This document shows positions 8,345-16,839 of a stretch of DNA of 64,000 nt, piece by piece. A model generated the notes under the pieces. It was not told the DNA's origin and did no database searches. It saw only the letters and a program-made list of their open reading frames with translations. Numbering within the stretch: position 1 is the stretch's first letter; the number at the start of each line of letters is the position of its first letter. The position numbers and the translations under genes are program-made. Origin of the DNA: Kitasatospora setae KM-6054 (lineage in GTDB: Bacteria > Actinomycetota > Actinomycetes > Streptomycetales > Streptomycetaceae); contig NC_016109.1 of the NCBI RefSeq assembly GCF_000269985.1, positions 2,046,001 to 2,110,000 on the forward strand. Direction: 5' to 3'.

Positions 8345-9910
8345 ATGAGCGACGCGGCCCGCCGTACCGGCCTGCACCGAAGGGGGTTCCTCGGCCTGAG
8401 CGCCGGGGCGGCCCTGCTGGCGGCGGGCTGCCGCTCCGCCACCGACGACGCGGCCGGCGGGGCGGACGCCGCCTCCGCCACCGCGTCCGCGCCGGACCTG
8501 CAGATCGTCTACGGCGCGGCGCCCGACCCGACCCAGCTGCTGCACCGCGGGCCGGACACCCCGGTCTTCGTCAACCTGGTGCTGGACCGGCTGGTCGACC
8601 TCGACCCGCAGACCCTGCAGCCGGTGCCGTGGCTGGCGAAGTCCTGGGAGTGGAGCGCCGACCGGACGAAGGTGGTGCTGAAGCTGCGCGAGGACGTCAC
8701 CTTCCACGACGGGCGGGCGCTCAGCCCGGACGACGTGGTGTTCTCGCTGACCGGCGCCACCAAGACCTCGCAGGTGAAGCCGCTGCTGGAGCGGCTGGCC
8801 GACATCAAGGCCAGCGGTCCGAACGAGGTCACCCTGACGCTGGCGAAGCCGACCAGCAACCTGTTCGACGCGCTGGCCTTCAACCCGGTGGTGGACGCCC
8901 GGAGTTACGTGGACGGGAAGGCCGCCGACAAGGTCAACGGCACCGGCCCGTTCCGCTGGCAGTCCTTCAAGGGCGGCAACCAGCTCGACCTGGCCCGCTA
9001 CGACCGCTACTGGCAGAGCGGCCGGCCGCGGTTCGAGGCGGTCACCATCCGCTCGGTGACCGGCAGCCAGGCCGCGCTGTCCGCGCTGCAGTCCGGCCAG
9101 TCGCACCTGATCGGCGCGGTGCCGGGCCGCGACCTGAAGGTGCTGGCGGGCAACCCGGCCTTCACCGTGCAGTCCGCGAAGTCCTCGTACCAGCAGGCGT
9201 TCCTCGGGGTGAACACCGCCTCGAAGCCGTTCGACGACCTGCGGGTCCGGCAGGCCCTGCAGTACGCGGTGGACCGGGAGCGGATCGTCGACCAGGTGTA
9301 CGGCGGCTACGCCGAGGCCAGCAGCCTGCCCTGGCCGTCGAACACCCCCGGCGTCACCCCGGACCAGGTCAAGCGGTACGCGCACGACCCGGAGAAGGCC
9401 CGCGGGCTGCTCCGGGAGGCCGGCGCGGAGGGCGTCCGGGTGCCGCTGACGGCCGCCAACTCGCCGCTGTTCTCCTCGCTGGTGGAGCTGGTCAAGTACG
9501 ACCTGGAGCAGGCCGGGTTCGGCGTCGACGTGCAGCTGCTGGACAACGCGGCGCTCCAGCCGAAGATCCAGCAGGGCACCCTGGAGGGCCTGTTCGTCGC
9601 CAACCACGGCATGGTCAGCGTCTCCCCGCTGAGCGGGATCACCGTCTCCGGGCCGCTCCAGGTCGGCCGGAACACCTCGCACGTCACCGACCCGGCGTAC
9701 GCGGCGCTCCAGGAGCGGGCGTTCGCCGCCCCGGACGAGCGGGCCCGGGCGGACGTCAACCACGAGCTGTCCGAGTACCTGCTGACCCAGTCCTTCCACA
9801 TCACGCTGGCACACGCCTGGGAGACCTACGCCTTCGCCTCGGCGGTGCGCGGCGTGGCCACCAGCGCGCTCGGCTACCTGCGGCTCGACGACACCCGCCG
9901 CACCGCCTGA
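8345..9910 (+). CDS. ABC transporter substrate-binding lipoprotein, family 5 (DppA/OppA type)
   Basis: A 521-residue binding protein of the peptide/nickel class. The N-terminus has twin Arg (R12-R13-G-F-L) and a lipobox L-L-A-A-G-C with Cys29, so Tat export and lipid anchoring are likely. The family stretch W-S-A-D-R-T-K-V-V-L-K-L-R-E-D-V-T-F-H-D-G is present. Class 5 proteins carry peptides but also oligosaccharides; the neighbouring lyase and sulfatase favour an oligosaccharide here. It is the first gene of an importer that continues to 13658, with a hairpin separating it from the permeases. Confidence 0.9.
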   Translation: MSDAARRTGLHRRGFLGLSAGAALLAAGCRSATDDAAGGADAASATASAPDLQIVYGAAPDPTQLLHRGPDTPVFVNLVLDRLVDLDPQTLQPVPWLAKSWEWSADRTKVVLKLREDVTFHDGRALSPDDVVFSLTGATKTSQVKPLLERLADIKASGPNEVTLTLAKPTSNLFDALAFNPVVDARSYVDGKAADKVNGTGPFRWQSFKGGNQLDLARYDRYWQSGRPRFEAVTIRSVTGSQAALSALQSGQSHLIGAVPGRDLKVLAGNPAFTVQSAKSSYQQAFLGVNTASKPFDDLRVRQALQYAVDRERIVDQVYGGYAEASSLPWPSNTPGVTPDQVKRYAHDPEKARGLLREAGAEGVRVPLTAANSPLFSSLVELVKYDLEQAGFGVDVQLLDNAALQPKIQQGTLEGLFVANHGMVSVSPLSGITVSGPLQVGRNTSHVTDPAYAALQERAFAAPDERARADVNHELSEYLLTQSFHITLAHAWETYAFASAVRGVATSALGYLRLDDTRRTA

Positions 9911-9963
9911 CCGCGCCCGACCGCGCCCGATCCGCCTGACCGCGCCCGATCCGCCGGGCGCCC

Positions 9964-9993
9964 GGCCCGGCCCCGCTTCCCCGGGGCCGGGCC
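9964..9993 (+). terminator. Intergenic hairpin between binding protein and permeases
   Basis: A perfect 12-bp stem (GGCCCGGCCCCG / CGGGGCCGGGCC) with a 6-nt loop sits in the 117-bp gap, after direct repeats of a GACCGCGCCCGATCC unit. It has no U tract. It may act as a partial terminator or mRNA end-stabiliser that raises the binding protein above the permeases, a usual arrangement in ABC operons. Confidence 0.6.
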
Positions 9994-10027
9994 GGACCGC
10001 CGTCCCACCCGACCCCGGAGCACCCCC

Positions 10028-10987
10028 GTGCCGTACTGGACCAGAAAGGCGACCGGAGCGCTGGCCACGCTCTGGCTCGCCTCCGTCGCCGTCTTCCTGC
10101 TGCTGCGGCTCGCCCCCGGCGACCCGGTCTCGGCCGCGCTCGGCGCCGAGGCCGACCAGGAGCAGCACGACCGGCTGGCCCGCGGCCTGGGCGTCGACCG
10201 GCCGCTGCCCGTCCAGTACCTGGGCTGGCTGCGCGGCCTGCTCACCGGCGATCCCGGGCTGTCCTTCCACTACCGCGAGCCGGTCACCCGGCTGATCGGG
10301 CAGAGCCTCGGCAGCACCGTCCAACTCGCGCTCGCCGCAGCGGTGTTGATGCTGCTGCTCGGGCTGCTGCTGGGCGCCGCGCTGGCCACCGAGCGGCGGC
10401 CGCGGCTGGCCCGGGTGCTCGACCCGGTGTCGACCGCGCTGCTGGCACTGCCGGTGTACGTGACGGCGGTGCTGTTCGTGTTCGTCTTCGCGGTGGTGCT
10501 GCGGGTGCTGCCGGCCGGCGGCGAGAAGGACCTGTTCGCGGCGCCCGACCTGGCCGTGCAGTACCTGGCGCTGCCCGCCGTCGCGCTCGCGCTGCCCGGC
10601 TCGGTGGTGCTGGCCCGGCTGCTGGCCACCGAGCTGCGGCGGACCCGGCAGGAGGAGTTCGTGCTGACCGCCGTCGCCAAGGGCGCCTCGCCGCGCCGGA
10701 TCCTGCTGCGGCACGTGCTGCCCAACAGCCTGGCCCCGTTCTGCGTCGAGTTCGGCCTGCACCTGGGCGAGCTGCTCGGCGGGGCGGTGGTCGCCGAGCA
10801 GCTGTTCGCCCGGCACGGCCTCGGGCAGCTGCTGCTGGACGCGATCAACCAGCGCGACTACCCGGTCGCGCAGACCCTGATCATGCTCGCGGTGGCCGTC
10901 GCCGTGCTCGTCCAACTCGGCTCGGAACTGCTGGTCGGACGGCTCGACCCGCGGATCGCCCGGGCCGGCACCGGGGAGGCCCGATGA
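10028..10987 (+). CDS. ABC transporter permease (DppB type)
   Basis: A 319-residue inner-membrane permease with six hydrophobic segments. The usual DppB N-terminal segment runs into L-A-P-G-D-P-V, and the EAA-loop region reads T-A-V-A-K-G-A-S-P-R-R-I-L-L-R-H-V-L-P-N. The start is GTG. It is the first of three genes joined by 4-bp overlaps and pairs with the next gene to form the pore for the class 5 importer. Confidence 0.92.
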   Translation: MPYWTRKATGALATLWLASVAVFLLLRLAPGDPVSAALGAEADQEQHDRLARGLGVDRPLPVQYLGWLRGLLTGDPGLSFHYREPVTRLIGQSLGSTVQLALAAAVLMLLLGLLLGAALATERRPRLARVLDPVSTALLALPVYVTAVLFVFVFAVVLRVLPAGGEKDLFAAPDLAVQYLALPAVALALPGSVVLARLLATELRRTRQEEFVLTAVAKGASPRRILLRHVLPNSLAPFCVEFGLHLGELLGGAVVAEQLFARHGLGQLLLDAINQRDYPVAQTLIMLAVAVAVLVQLGSELLVGRLDPRIARAGTGEAR

Positions 10988-11850
10988 CCGCCGACGCCGC
11001 ACCGCTGCGCCGCCCGCCGCTGCTCCGGCGGCTCCCCCGGCGCCCCGCGCTGCCCGCCGCGCTGCGCACCCCGCGCGGCCGGACCGGGGCGGTGCTGGTC
11101 GCGCTGGTGGTGCTGCTCGGGCTGCTCGGCCCGCTGCTGCTCGGCACCGACCCGTACCGGCAGGGGCGGCAGGCGCTGGCCGGGCCGTCCGCGGCGCACC
11201 TGCTGGGCACCGACGAGGTCGGCCGCGACCTGCTGGCCCGGGCGCTCGCCGGGGTCCGCACCGAGCTGCTGGTCTGCCTGCTGGCGGTGCCCGCGGCGGC
11301 GGCGCTCGGCACCCTGCTGGGCCTGCTCGGCGGGCTGAACCGGCTGCTCGGCGAGGCCGTGCAGCGGCTGTTCGACCTGCTGCTGGGCTGCCACGGGCTG
11401 CTGCTCGGCCTGGCGCTGGCGCTGCTGCTGCGCCCCGGGCTGGGCACCGTGGTGACCACCATCGTGCTCAGCGCGCTGCCCTCGTTCGGCCGGCAGGCGC
11501 GCGCCGCGCTGCTCGGCCAGCTGGCCCGCGACCACGTGGTGGCCGCCCGGGTGCTCGGGGTGCCGCGCGGCCGGGTCCTGCGCCGGCACGTGCTGCCGAA
11601 CGTCGCGGACGCCACCACCGCGCTGCTGGCGGTGGCGATGGCGCACGCGGTGAAGATCGAGGGTGGCCTGAGCGTGCTGGGCCTGGGCGTCCAGCCGCCC
11701 GCGCCCTCGCTCGGCACGATGATCAACACCGGCTCCAAGTACCTGTTCCTGCAGCCCGGTTACGCGCTGGCACCGGTCGTGCTGCTCGGCCTGCTGGTGT
11801 TCGGGCTGACCCTGCTCGCCGACTCGTTCAACCGGGAGAGACTGCGATGA
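10984..11850 (+). CDS. ABC transporter permease (DppC type)
   Basis: A 288-residue partner permease, with the early G-T-D-E-V-G-R-D-L-L-A-R motif typical of DppC/OppC and an EAA loop V-L-G-V-P-R-G-R-V-L-R-R-H-V-L-P-N. Its ATG overlaps the stop of the DppB-type gene (ATGA) and its own stop overlaps the ATPase start in the same way, so the three are translationally coupled. It uses extreme Leu-rich, high-GC codons like its neighbours. Confidence 0.92.
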   Translation: MTADAAPLRRPPLLRRLPRRPALPAALRTPRGRTGAVLVALVVLLGLLGPLLLGTDPYRQGRQALAGPSAAHLLGTDEVGRDLLARALAGVRTELLVCLLAVPAAAALGTLLGLLGGLNRLLGEAVQRLFDLLLGCHGLLLGLALALLLRPGLGTVVTTIVLSALPSFGRQARAALLGQLARDHVVAARVLGVPRGRVLRRHVLPNVADATTALLAVAMAHAVKIEGGLSVLGLGVQPPAPSLGTMINTGSKYLFLQPGYALAPVVLLGLLVFGLTLLADSFNRERLR

Positions 11851-13658
11851 CCGTGACCACGGGCGACCGGGCGGTAGTCGGGACGGTCGGCGGGCCGCTG
11901 CTGGAGGTGCGCGGGCTGCGGGTCGAGGCGGCCGGCGCCGAGGTGGTGCACGGCGTCGACCTGACCGTGCGGCCGGGCGAGATCCTCGGCCTGGTCGGCG
12001 AGTCGGGCTCCGGCAAGACGCTCACCGCGCTGGCCGTCAACCGGATGCTGCCGCCGCGCTGCCGCACCACCGCGGGAACGGTCCGGTTCGGCGGCACCGA
12101 CCTGCTCGCGCTGGACGAGCCCGGCATGCGGGCGGTGCGCGGGCGGCGGATCGGCATGGTCTTCCAGGACCCGCTGGCCTACCTCAACCCCCGGACGCCG
12201 GTCGGCCGCCAGCTCGCCGAGGCCGCCCTGGTGCACGGCGCGGGCCGGGCCGCCGCGAAGGCCCGGGCGCTCGAACTGCTCGACCAGGTCGGCATCGCCG
12301 AGGCCACCCGCCGCTACCGCGACCGGCCGCACGAGTTCTCCGGCGGCATGCGGCAGCGCGTCCTGATCGCGATGGCGATGGCCAACCGGCCCGAGCTGCT
12401 GATCGCCGACGAGCCGACCACCGCGCTCGACCCGACCACCCGGGTCGGGATCCTCGACCTGCTGGTGCGGCTGCGCGACGAGACCGGCACCGCCGTCCTG
12501 CTGATCACCCACGACCTGGGCACGGTCGCCCGCAGCTGCGACACCGTGCAGGTGACATACGCCGGCCGGACCGCCGAACGGGCCCCCGCCGCAAGCCTGT
12601 TGGCCCGCCCCCGGCACCGCTACACGGCCGGCCTGCTGGCCGGCGTCCCCCGGCTGGACACCCCGCCCGGCCACCCGCTGACCGTCATCCCCGGCCGCCC
12701 CCCGGCCGCCGGCGAGCAGCCGCCCGGCTGCGCGTTCGCCGCCCGCTGCCCGGCCGCCACCGAACGCTGCGCGGACGGCCAGCCCGGCTGGACCGGCGAC
12801 CCGGCCGACGGCTTCGCCTGCCACCACCCGGCCGACGGCCTCCCCGCGCAGGCCCCTTCAACTCCATTTTTGCGCAAGGCTGTTGCCCCAGAAGCGGCCG
12901 AAGCGGTGCTGGTCGCCGACGACCTGACCGTCCGCTACGGCCGCCGCCGCCCGCCCGCCCTGGAGGGGGTCAGCCTGCGGGCCGCGCCGGGCCGGGCGGT
13001 CGGGGTGATCGGCGAGTCGGGCTCCGGCAAGTCGACGCTGGCCCGGGCGCTGCTCGGCCTGCTGCGCCCGCAGTCCGGGACGGTCCGGGTCGGCGGGCGC
13101 GGCTGGGACGAGGTGGGCCGGGCGGAGGAGCGGGCGCTGCGCCGCCGGGTGCAGTTCGTGTTCCAGGACCCGTACGCCTCGCTCAGCCCGCGGATGACCG
13201 TCCGGGAGGCGCTGGCCGAGCCGCCGGCCGCGCACGGACTGGCCGACGCGCCGGGCCCGGAGCGGCTGTGCGAGCTGGTCGGCCTGCCGGAGACGGTGCT
13301 GGACGCCCGGCCGCACCGGCTCTCCGGCGGGCAGCGGCAGCGGGTGGCGATCGCCCGCGCGCTGTCGGTCGGGCCGGAGGTGCTGGTCGCGGACGAGCCG
13401 ACCTCGGCACTGGACGTGTCGGTGCAGGCCCAGATCCTCAACCTGTTCGGCGAGTTGCGCGAACGCACCGGCGTCGGGCTGGTGTTCGTCTCGCACGACC
13501 TGGCGCTGGTCCGGCACCTGTGCGACGAGGTGCTGGTGCTGCGCGGCGGCCGGGTGGTCGAACACGGGCCGGCCGCCGAGCTGTTCGCCGCGCCCGCCCA
13601 CCCGTACACCCGGGAGCTGCTCGCCGCGGCCGCCGTTCCCTCGCTCGACCCGGCCTGA
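11847..13658 (+). CDS. Fused dual ABC ATPase (DppD-DppF type)
   Basis: A 603-residue protein holding both nucleotide-binding domains of the importer in one chain. The first has Walker A G-E-S-G-S-G-K-T at residues 51-58, signature F-S-G-G-M-R-Q-R and Walker B L-L-I-A-D-E-P-T. The second has Walker A G-E-S-G-S-G-K-S at 389-396, signature L-S-G-G-Q-R-Q-R and Walker B V-L-V-A-D-E-P-T. Between them lies the Cys-containing oligopeptide-type C-terminal domain (C-A-F-A-A-R-C...C). Fusion is common in actinomycetes. It powers import of the locus substrate. Confidence 0.93.
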   Translation: MTVTTGDRAVVGTVGGPLLEVRGLRVEAAGAEVVHGVDLTVRPGEILGLVGESGSGKTLTALAVNRMLPPRCRTTAGTVRFGGTDLLALDEPGMRAVRGRRIGMVFQDPLAYLNPRTPVGRQLAEAALVHGAGRAAAKARALELLDQVGIAEATRRYRDRPHEFSGGMRQRVLIAMAMANRPELLIADEPTTALDPTTRVGILDLLVRLRDETGTAVLLITHDLGTVARSCDTVQVTYAGRTAERAPAASLLARPRHRYTAGLLAGVPRLDTPPGHPLTVIPGRPPAAGEQPPGCAFAARCPAATERCADGQPGWTGDPADGFACHHPADGLPAQAPSTPFLRKAVAPEAAEAVLVADDLTVRYGRRRPPALEGVSLRAAPGRAVGVIGESGSGKSTLARALLGLLRPQSGTVRVGGRGWDEVGRAEERALRRRVQFVFQDPYASLSPRMTVREALAEPPAAHGLADAPGPERLCELVGLPETVLDARPHRLSGGQRQRVAIARALSVGPEVLVADEPTSALDVSVQAQILNLFGELRERTGVGLVFVSHDLALVRHLCDEVLVLRGGRVVEHGPAAELFAAPAHPYTRELLAAAAVPSLDPA

Positions 13659-13734
13659 CCGCGAGCCCGTCGCCGTCGGGCGCAACCGCCCTCGTATTTC
13701 GACCTCCGTTGACCGCACGCCCGTTGGGAGCACC

Positions 13735-15717
13735 ATGTCCGCCTCTTCCCCGTCCCGCCGCCGGCTGCTGATCGGCGGCGGCGCGGCGGCCGCGCTGACC
13801 GCGCTGGGCTCGCCCGCCGCCGCCCGCCCCGCGCCCACCGTGACCGAACTGGGCCCCGGAAACGCCGACTTCCCGCTGATGAGCGCCACCCTGCTGCGCG
13901 GGACGCTGTGGATCGGCTCGCGCAACCTCTCGCCCGCCCGGGTGGTCGGCTACGAGTTGGCGTCCGGGCGGGTGACGGCGAGCGCCGTGCTGCCGACCGG
14001 GAACTTCGTGCAGGGGTCGGCGGCGTTCGGCGGCGCGCTGTACCTGGGGGTGACGGACGCGCCGCAGGCCGCCAACCTGTACCGCTACGACGGCACGGTG
14101 ACCGCGCTGGGCAGCGTGCCGGGCGCGGACGTCCGGGACGTCGCGGTGGCGCCCGACGGCACGGTCTACGCGACCGGGCGGCAGAAGGGCCGGGCCGCCG
14201 GGCCCGGCCTGTACGCGTGGAGCCCGGCCACCGGCGCCGTCACCGAGGTGGCCTCGCCGGCGCCGGGCGCCACCCAGGGCCGGGCGGTCGCCGCCACCGC
14301 CACCCACGCCTACCTGGGGGTGGGCAGCAACCTGGCGGGCGGCGGCGGGGCGACCCGGGCCACCCTGTTCGCCGTCGATCGGCGGACCGGCGCGGTCGCC
14401 GACATCACCCCGCCGGAGCTGCGCGACGACGTGATCATCCGCCGGGTGACGGTGCTCGGCGACGACCTGCTGGCGGTCAGCACCGAGGGCCAGCCCGCGC
14501 ACGTCGCGCTGCTCGACCCGGCCGACCACCGGGTGCTGCGGTCCTTCCCGGTGCCGGGCTGCAAGAGCGTGACCAACTTCCAGCGCCAGGGCGACACGGT
14601 CTGGTTCACCTCGACCGAGCACGGCGTGCTGTGGCGGCTGAGCCTGGCGACCGGCGCGCTGGAGCAGCTCGCGGTGCCGGTGCCGGACGGCAACTCCTGG
14701 GGCCTGGGCCGGGACGGCGGCACGCTGGCGGGCGTCACCGAGGGCGGCACGGTGTGGACGCTCGACCTGGCGACGAACGCGGTCACCACCCGGGACCTGA
14801 TCGAGGCCGGGGCGCCCGGCGGCGCCCAGCTCGGCATGTCGGTGGCGGCCGGCGGCGGCCGGGTGTACGTCGGCGGGAACGGCTCGCTGGCGCTGCACGA
14901 CCTGGCGGCGGGCACGGTGCGCAAGCTGCCGGTGCCGGGCGAGGCGAAGGACACCGTGGTCCTCGACGACGGCACGCTCTACCTGGGTGTCTACTCCTCG
15001 CAGGGCATCTGGCGGTACCGCCCGGGCAGCGACGCGGTGCCGGTGCGGGAGGCCGCGCTGCCGCAGGAGCAGAACCGTCCGCAGGTGGTCCGCTGGGACG
15101 GCGACAGCGGCCTGCTGCTGCTCGGCGTGCAGGCCGACACCACCGGCGGCGGCTCGTTCGTCACCTACCGGCCGGGCAGCGGCACGCCGGCCGTGCACGT
15201 CGACCCGCTCGGCCCCGGGCAGCTGGTCCGGGCGGTGGCGGCCGGGCGCGGGCAGGCGTTCCTGGGCGGCGACAACGCCAAGGCGACCGGTCCGCGCGGC
15301 ACGCTGGCCGGCTGGGACCCGGTGGCGGGCCGCGAGCTGTGGCGGCTGGACGGTGCGCTGGGCGCCGGGGTGAGCAGCCTGGCGGTGCACGGGCACACCC
15401 TGTACGGCCTGACCGTGGACGGCTGGGCGTTCACCGTCGACCTGCGCGGCTCGGGCCGCCCCGGTTTCGTCCCGGCCGTCGCCCGGCGGACCGACCTGCG
15501 GGCGGTCTCCGCCGCCAACCCGCGGCTGCTGGCGCTGGGCGGCACGCTGTACGGCGTCAGCGAGCGGACGCTGTTCCGGCTGGACCGCGACTCGCTGGCG
15601 CCGACCGTCCTGGTCCGGCTGGACGCCGAGTGGTACAGCGGCGCCCGGCTGGCGGCGGACGAGGACGGCACGCTGTACACCCTGCGCGGGCGCGAGCTGA
15701 TCGCCGTCCGGCCGTAG
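13735..15717 (+). CDS. Tat-exported beta-propeller protein (PQQ/YVTN-like)
   Basis: A 660-residue protein with an Arg-rich twin-arginine leader (S-R-R-R-L-L-I-G-G) and an A-A-A-R-P-A cleavage region. The mature chain is made of repeated propeller blades of the kind L-Y-L-G-V-T, V-Y-A-T-G, L-Y-G-L-T, with about 14 candidate strand turns. No catalytic motif is recognised. It follows the ABC importer by 76 bp on the same strand. A role outside the cell in binding or trimming the polymer is an inference from context; a structural or lactonase-like role is equally possible. Confidence 0.65.
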   Translation: MSASSPSRRRLLIGGGAAAALTALGSPAAARPAPTVTELGPGNADFPLMSATLLRGTLWIGSRNLSPARVVGYELASGRVTASAVLPTGNFVQGSAAFGGALYLGVTDAPQAANLYRYDGTVTALGSVPGADVRDVAVAPDGTVYATGRQKGRAAGPGLYAWSPATGAVTEVASPAPGATQGRAVAATATHAYLGVGSNLAGGGGATRATLFAVDRRTGAVADITPPELRDDVIIRRVTVLGDDLLAVSTEGQPAHVALLDPADHRVLRSFPVPGCKSVTNFQRQGDTVWFTSTEHGVLWRLSLATGALEQLAVPVPDGNSWGLGRDGGTLAGVTEGGTVWTLDLATNAVTTRDLIEAGAPGGAQLGMSVAAGGGRVYVGGNGSLALHDLAAGTVRKLPVPGEAKDTVVLDDGTLYLGVYSSQGIWRYRPGSDAVPVREAALPQEQNRPQVVRWDGDSGLLLLGVQADTTGGGSFVTYRPGSGTPAVHVDPLGPGQLVRAVAAGRGQAFLGGDNAKATGPRGTLAGWDPVAGRELWRLDGALGAGVSSLAVHGHTLYGLTVDGWAFTVDLRGSGRPGFVPAVARRTDLRAVSAANPRLLALGGTLYGVSERTLFRLDRDSLAPTVLVRLDAEWYSGARLAADEDGTLYTLRGRELIAVRP

Positions 15718-15816
15718 CCCCCCGCTCCGGGCGTGCCCGGACGGCCCGCTGTTCCTACCGTGGGAGGTGGCGGCCGGGGCGGCCCGTCCGCCCCGGCGTC
15801 CGAGAGGAACGGCACG

Positions 15817-16833
15817 ATGAGCGAGCGGGACGAGAACGTGGCGATGGCCGGGCTGTACGAGGCCGCGAAGGACGAGGGCGGCAGGCTGGTCGTCTACGCG
15901 GGCGGCGACGCGCCGGAGCAGGCCGGGCTGTACACCGCCGGGTTCGCCGAGCGGTTCCCGGAGATCGACGTCGAGGTGACCGTCGACCTGAGCAAGTACC
16001 ACAACGCCCGGGTCGACGGCCTGCACCTGCGCGGCGAGAACCGGGTCGACGTGGTGCACCTGCAGACCCTCCACGACTTCCCGCACTGGAAGCGCGAGGG
16101 CCTGCTGCTGCCGTACCGGCCCCTGGGGGCGGAGCACGGCGACCCGGCGTACGCCGACCCGGACGGCACGTACTGCGCGCTGTTCGCGTTCGCGTTCTCC
16201 AACGTCGTCGACACCGCCGTCATCCCCGCGGACCGGGCGCCGCGCGAGGCCGTCGACTACCTGCGGCCGGAACTGAAGGACCGGATCGTGCTGACCTACC
16301 CGCACGACGACGACGCGGTGCTCTACCAGTTCGAGCAGCTGATCGACCGGCACGGCTACGGCTGGCTGGAGAAGCTCCAGGCGCAGAACCCGCTCTGGGT
16401 GCGCGGCACCGCCACCCCGCTGGCGAAGATCGCCTCCGGCGAGCGGGCCGCCACCTTCACCTCGTCCTACCCGCTCAACCCGGGCGCGGGCGACACGCTG
16501 CGCTTCCTGCCCGCCCGCGAGGACTTCTTCCAGTCCTGGTACCAGCCGGGCGCGATCCTGGCCGCCGCCCCGCACCCGGCCGCCGCCAAGCTCTACCTGA
16601 GCTACCGGCTCAGCACCGAGGCCCAGCGCGCCTCCGCGCAGTGGCCCGCCCGCACCGACATCACCGTCCCGAACTGGCCCGCCCTGTCCGCGTACGCCAA
16701 CACCAGCCCCGCCGGGTTCCTCGCCTTCATGGCCGACCGGGCCCGGGTCGAGCGGCTGCGCGGCCTGCTGGAGGACTTCATCGGCCCGGTCGAGGGCCCC
16801 AACCCGACCGGCGTCGACCGGCTCTGGCACTGA
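15817..16833 (+). CDS. Substrate-binding-protein fold (iron(III)/family 1 type) without signal peptide
   Basis: A 338-residue protein resembling periplasmic binding proteins of the Fe(III)/thiamine type (opening G-R-L-V-V-Y-A-G-G, then F-P-E-I-D-V-E-V). The ATG at 15817 is the only well-placed start, after GAGAGGAACG, and the N-terminus M-S-E-R-D-E-N-V-A has no signal peptide or lipobox. It therefore appears cytoplasmic, which is odd for this fold and has no permease beside it. Leaderless relatives are annotated widely but their role is poorly known. It could be a sensor or a carbohydrate-modifying protein derived from a binding protein. Confidence 0.6.
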   Translation: MSERDENVAMAGLYEAAKDEGGRLVVYAGGDAPEQAGLYTAGFAERFPEIDVEVTVDLSKYHNARVDGLHLRGENRVDVVHLQTLHDFPHWKREGLLLPYRPLGAEHGDPAYADPDGTYCALFAFAFSNVVDTAVIPADRAPREAVDYLRPELKDRIVLTYPHDDDAVLYQFEQLIDRHGYGWLEKLQAQNPLWVRGTATPLAKIASGERAATFTSSYPLNPGAGDTLRFLPAREDFFQSWYQPGAILAAAPHPAAAKLYLSYRLSTEAQRASAQWPARTDITVPNWPALSAYANTSPAGFLAFMADRARVERLRGLLEDFIGPVEGPNPTGVDRLWH

Positions 16834-16839
16834 CGTTTC

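Noticed and set aside
4558..8481. Very long minus-strand open frame (1307 codons)
   Set aside because: It runs antisense through the PHP hydrolase and lyase genes and is rich in Arg/Pro; high GC removes stop codons in shadow frames.
13438..16830. 1130-codon minus-strand frame opposite the propeller and binding-protein genes
   Set aside because: Codon positions and composition match an antisense shadow; plus-strand genes there have clear families.
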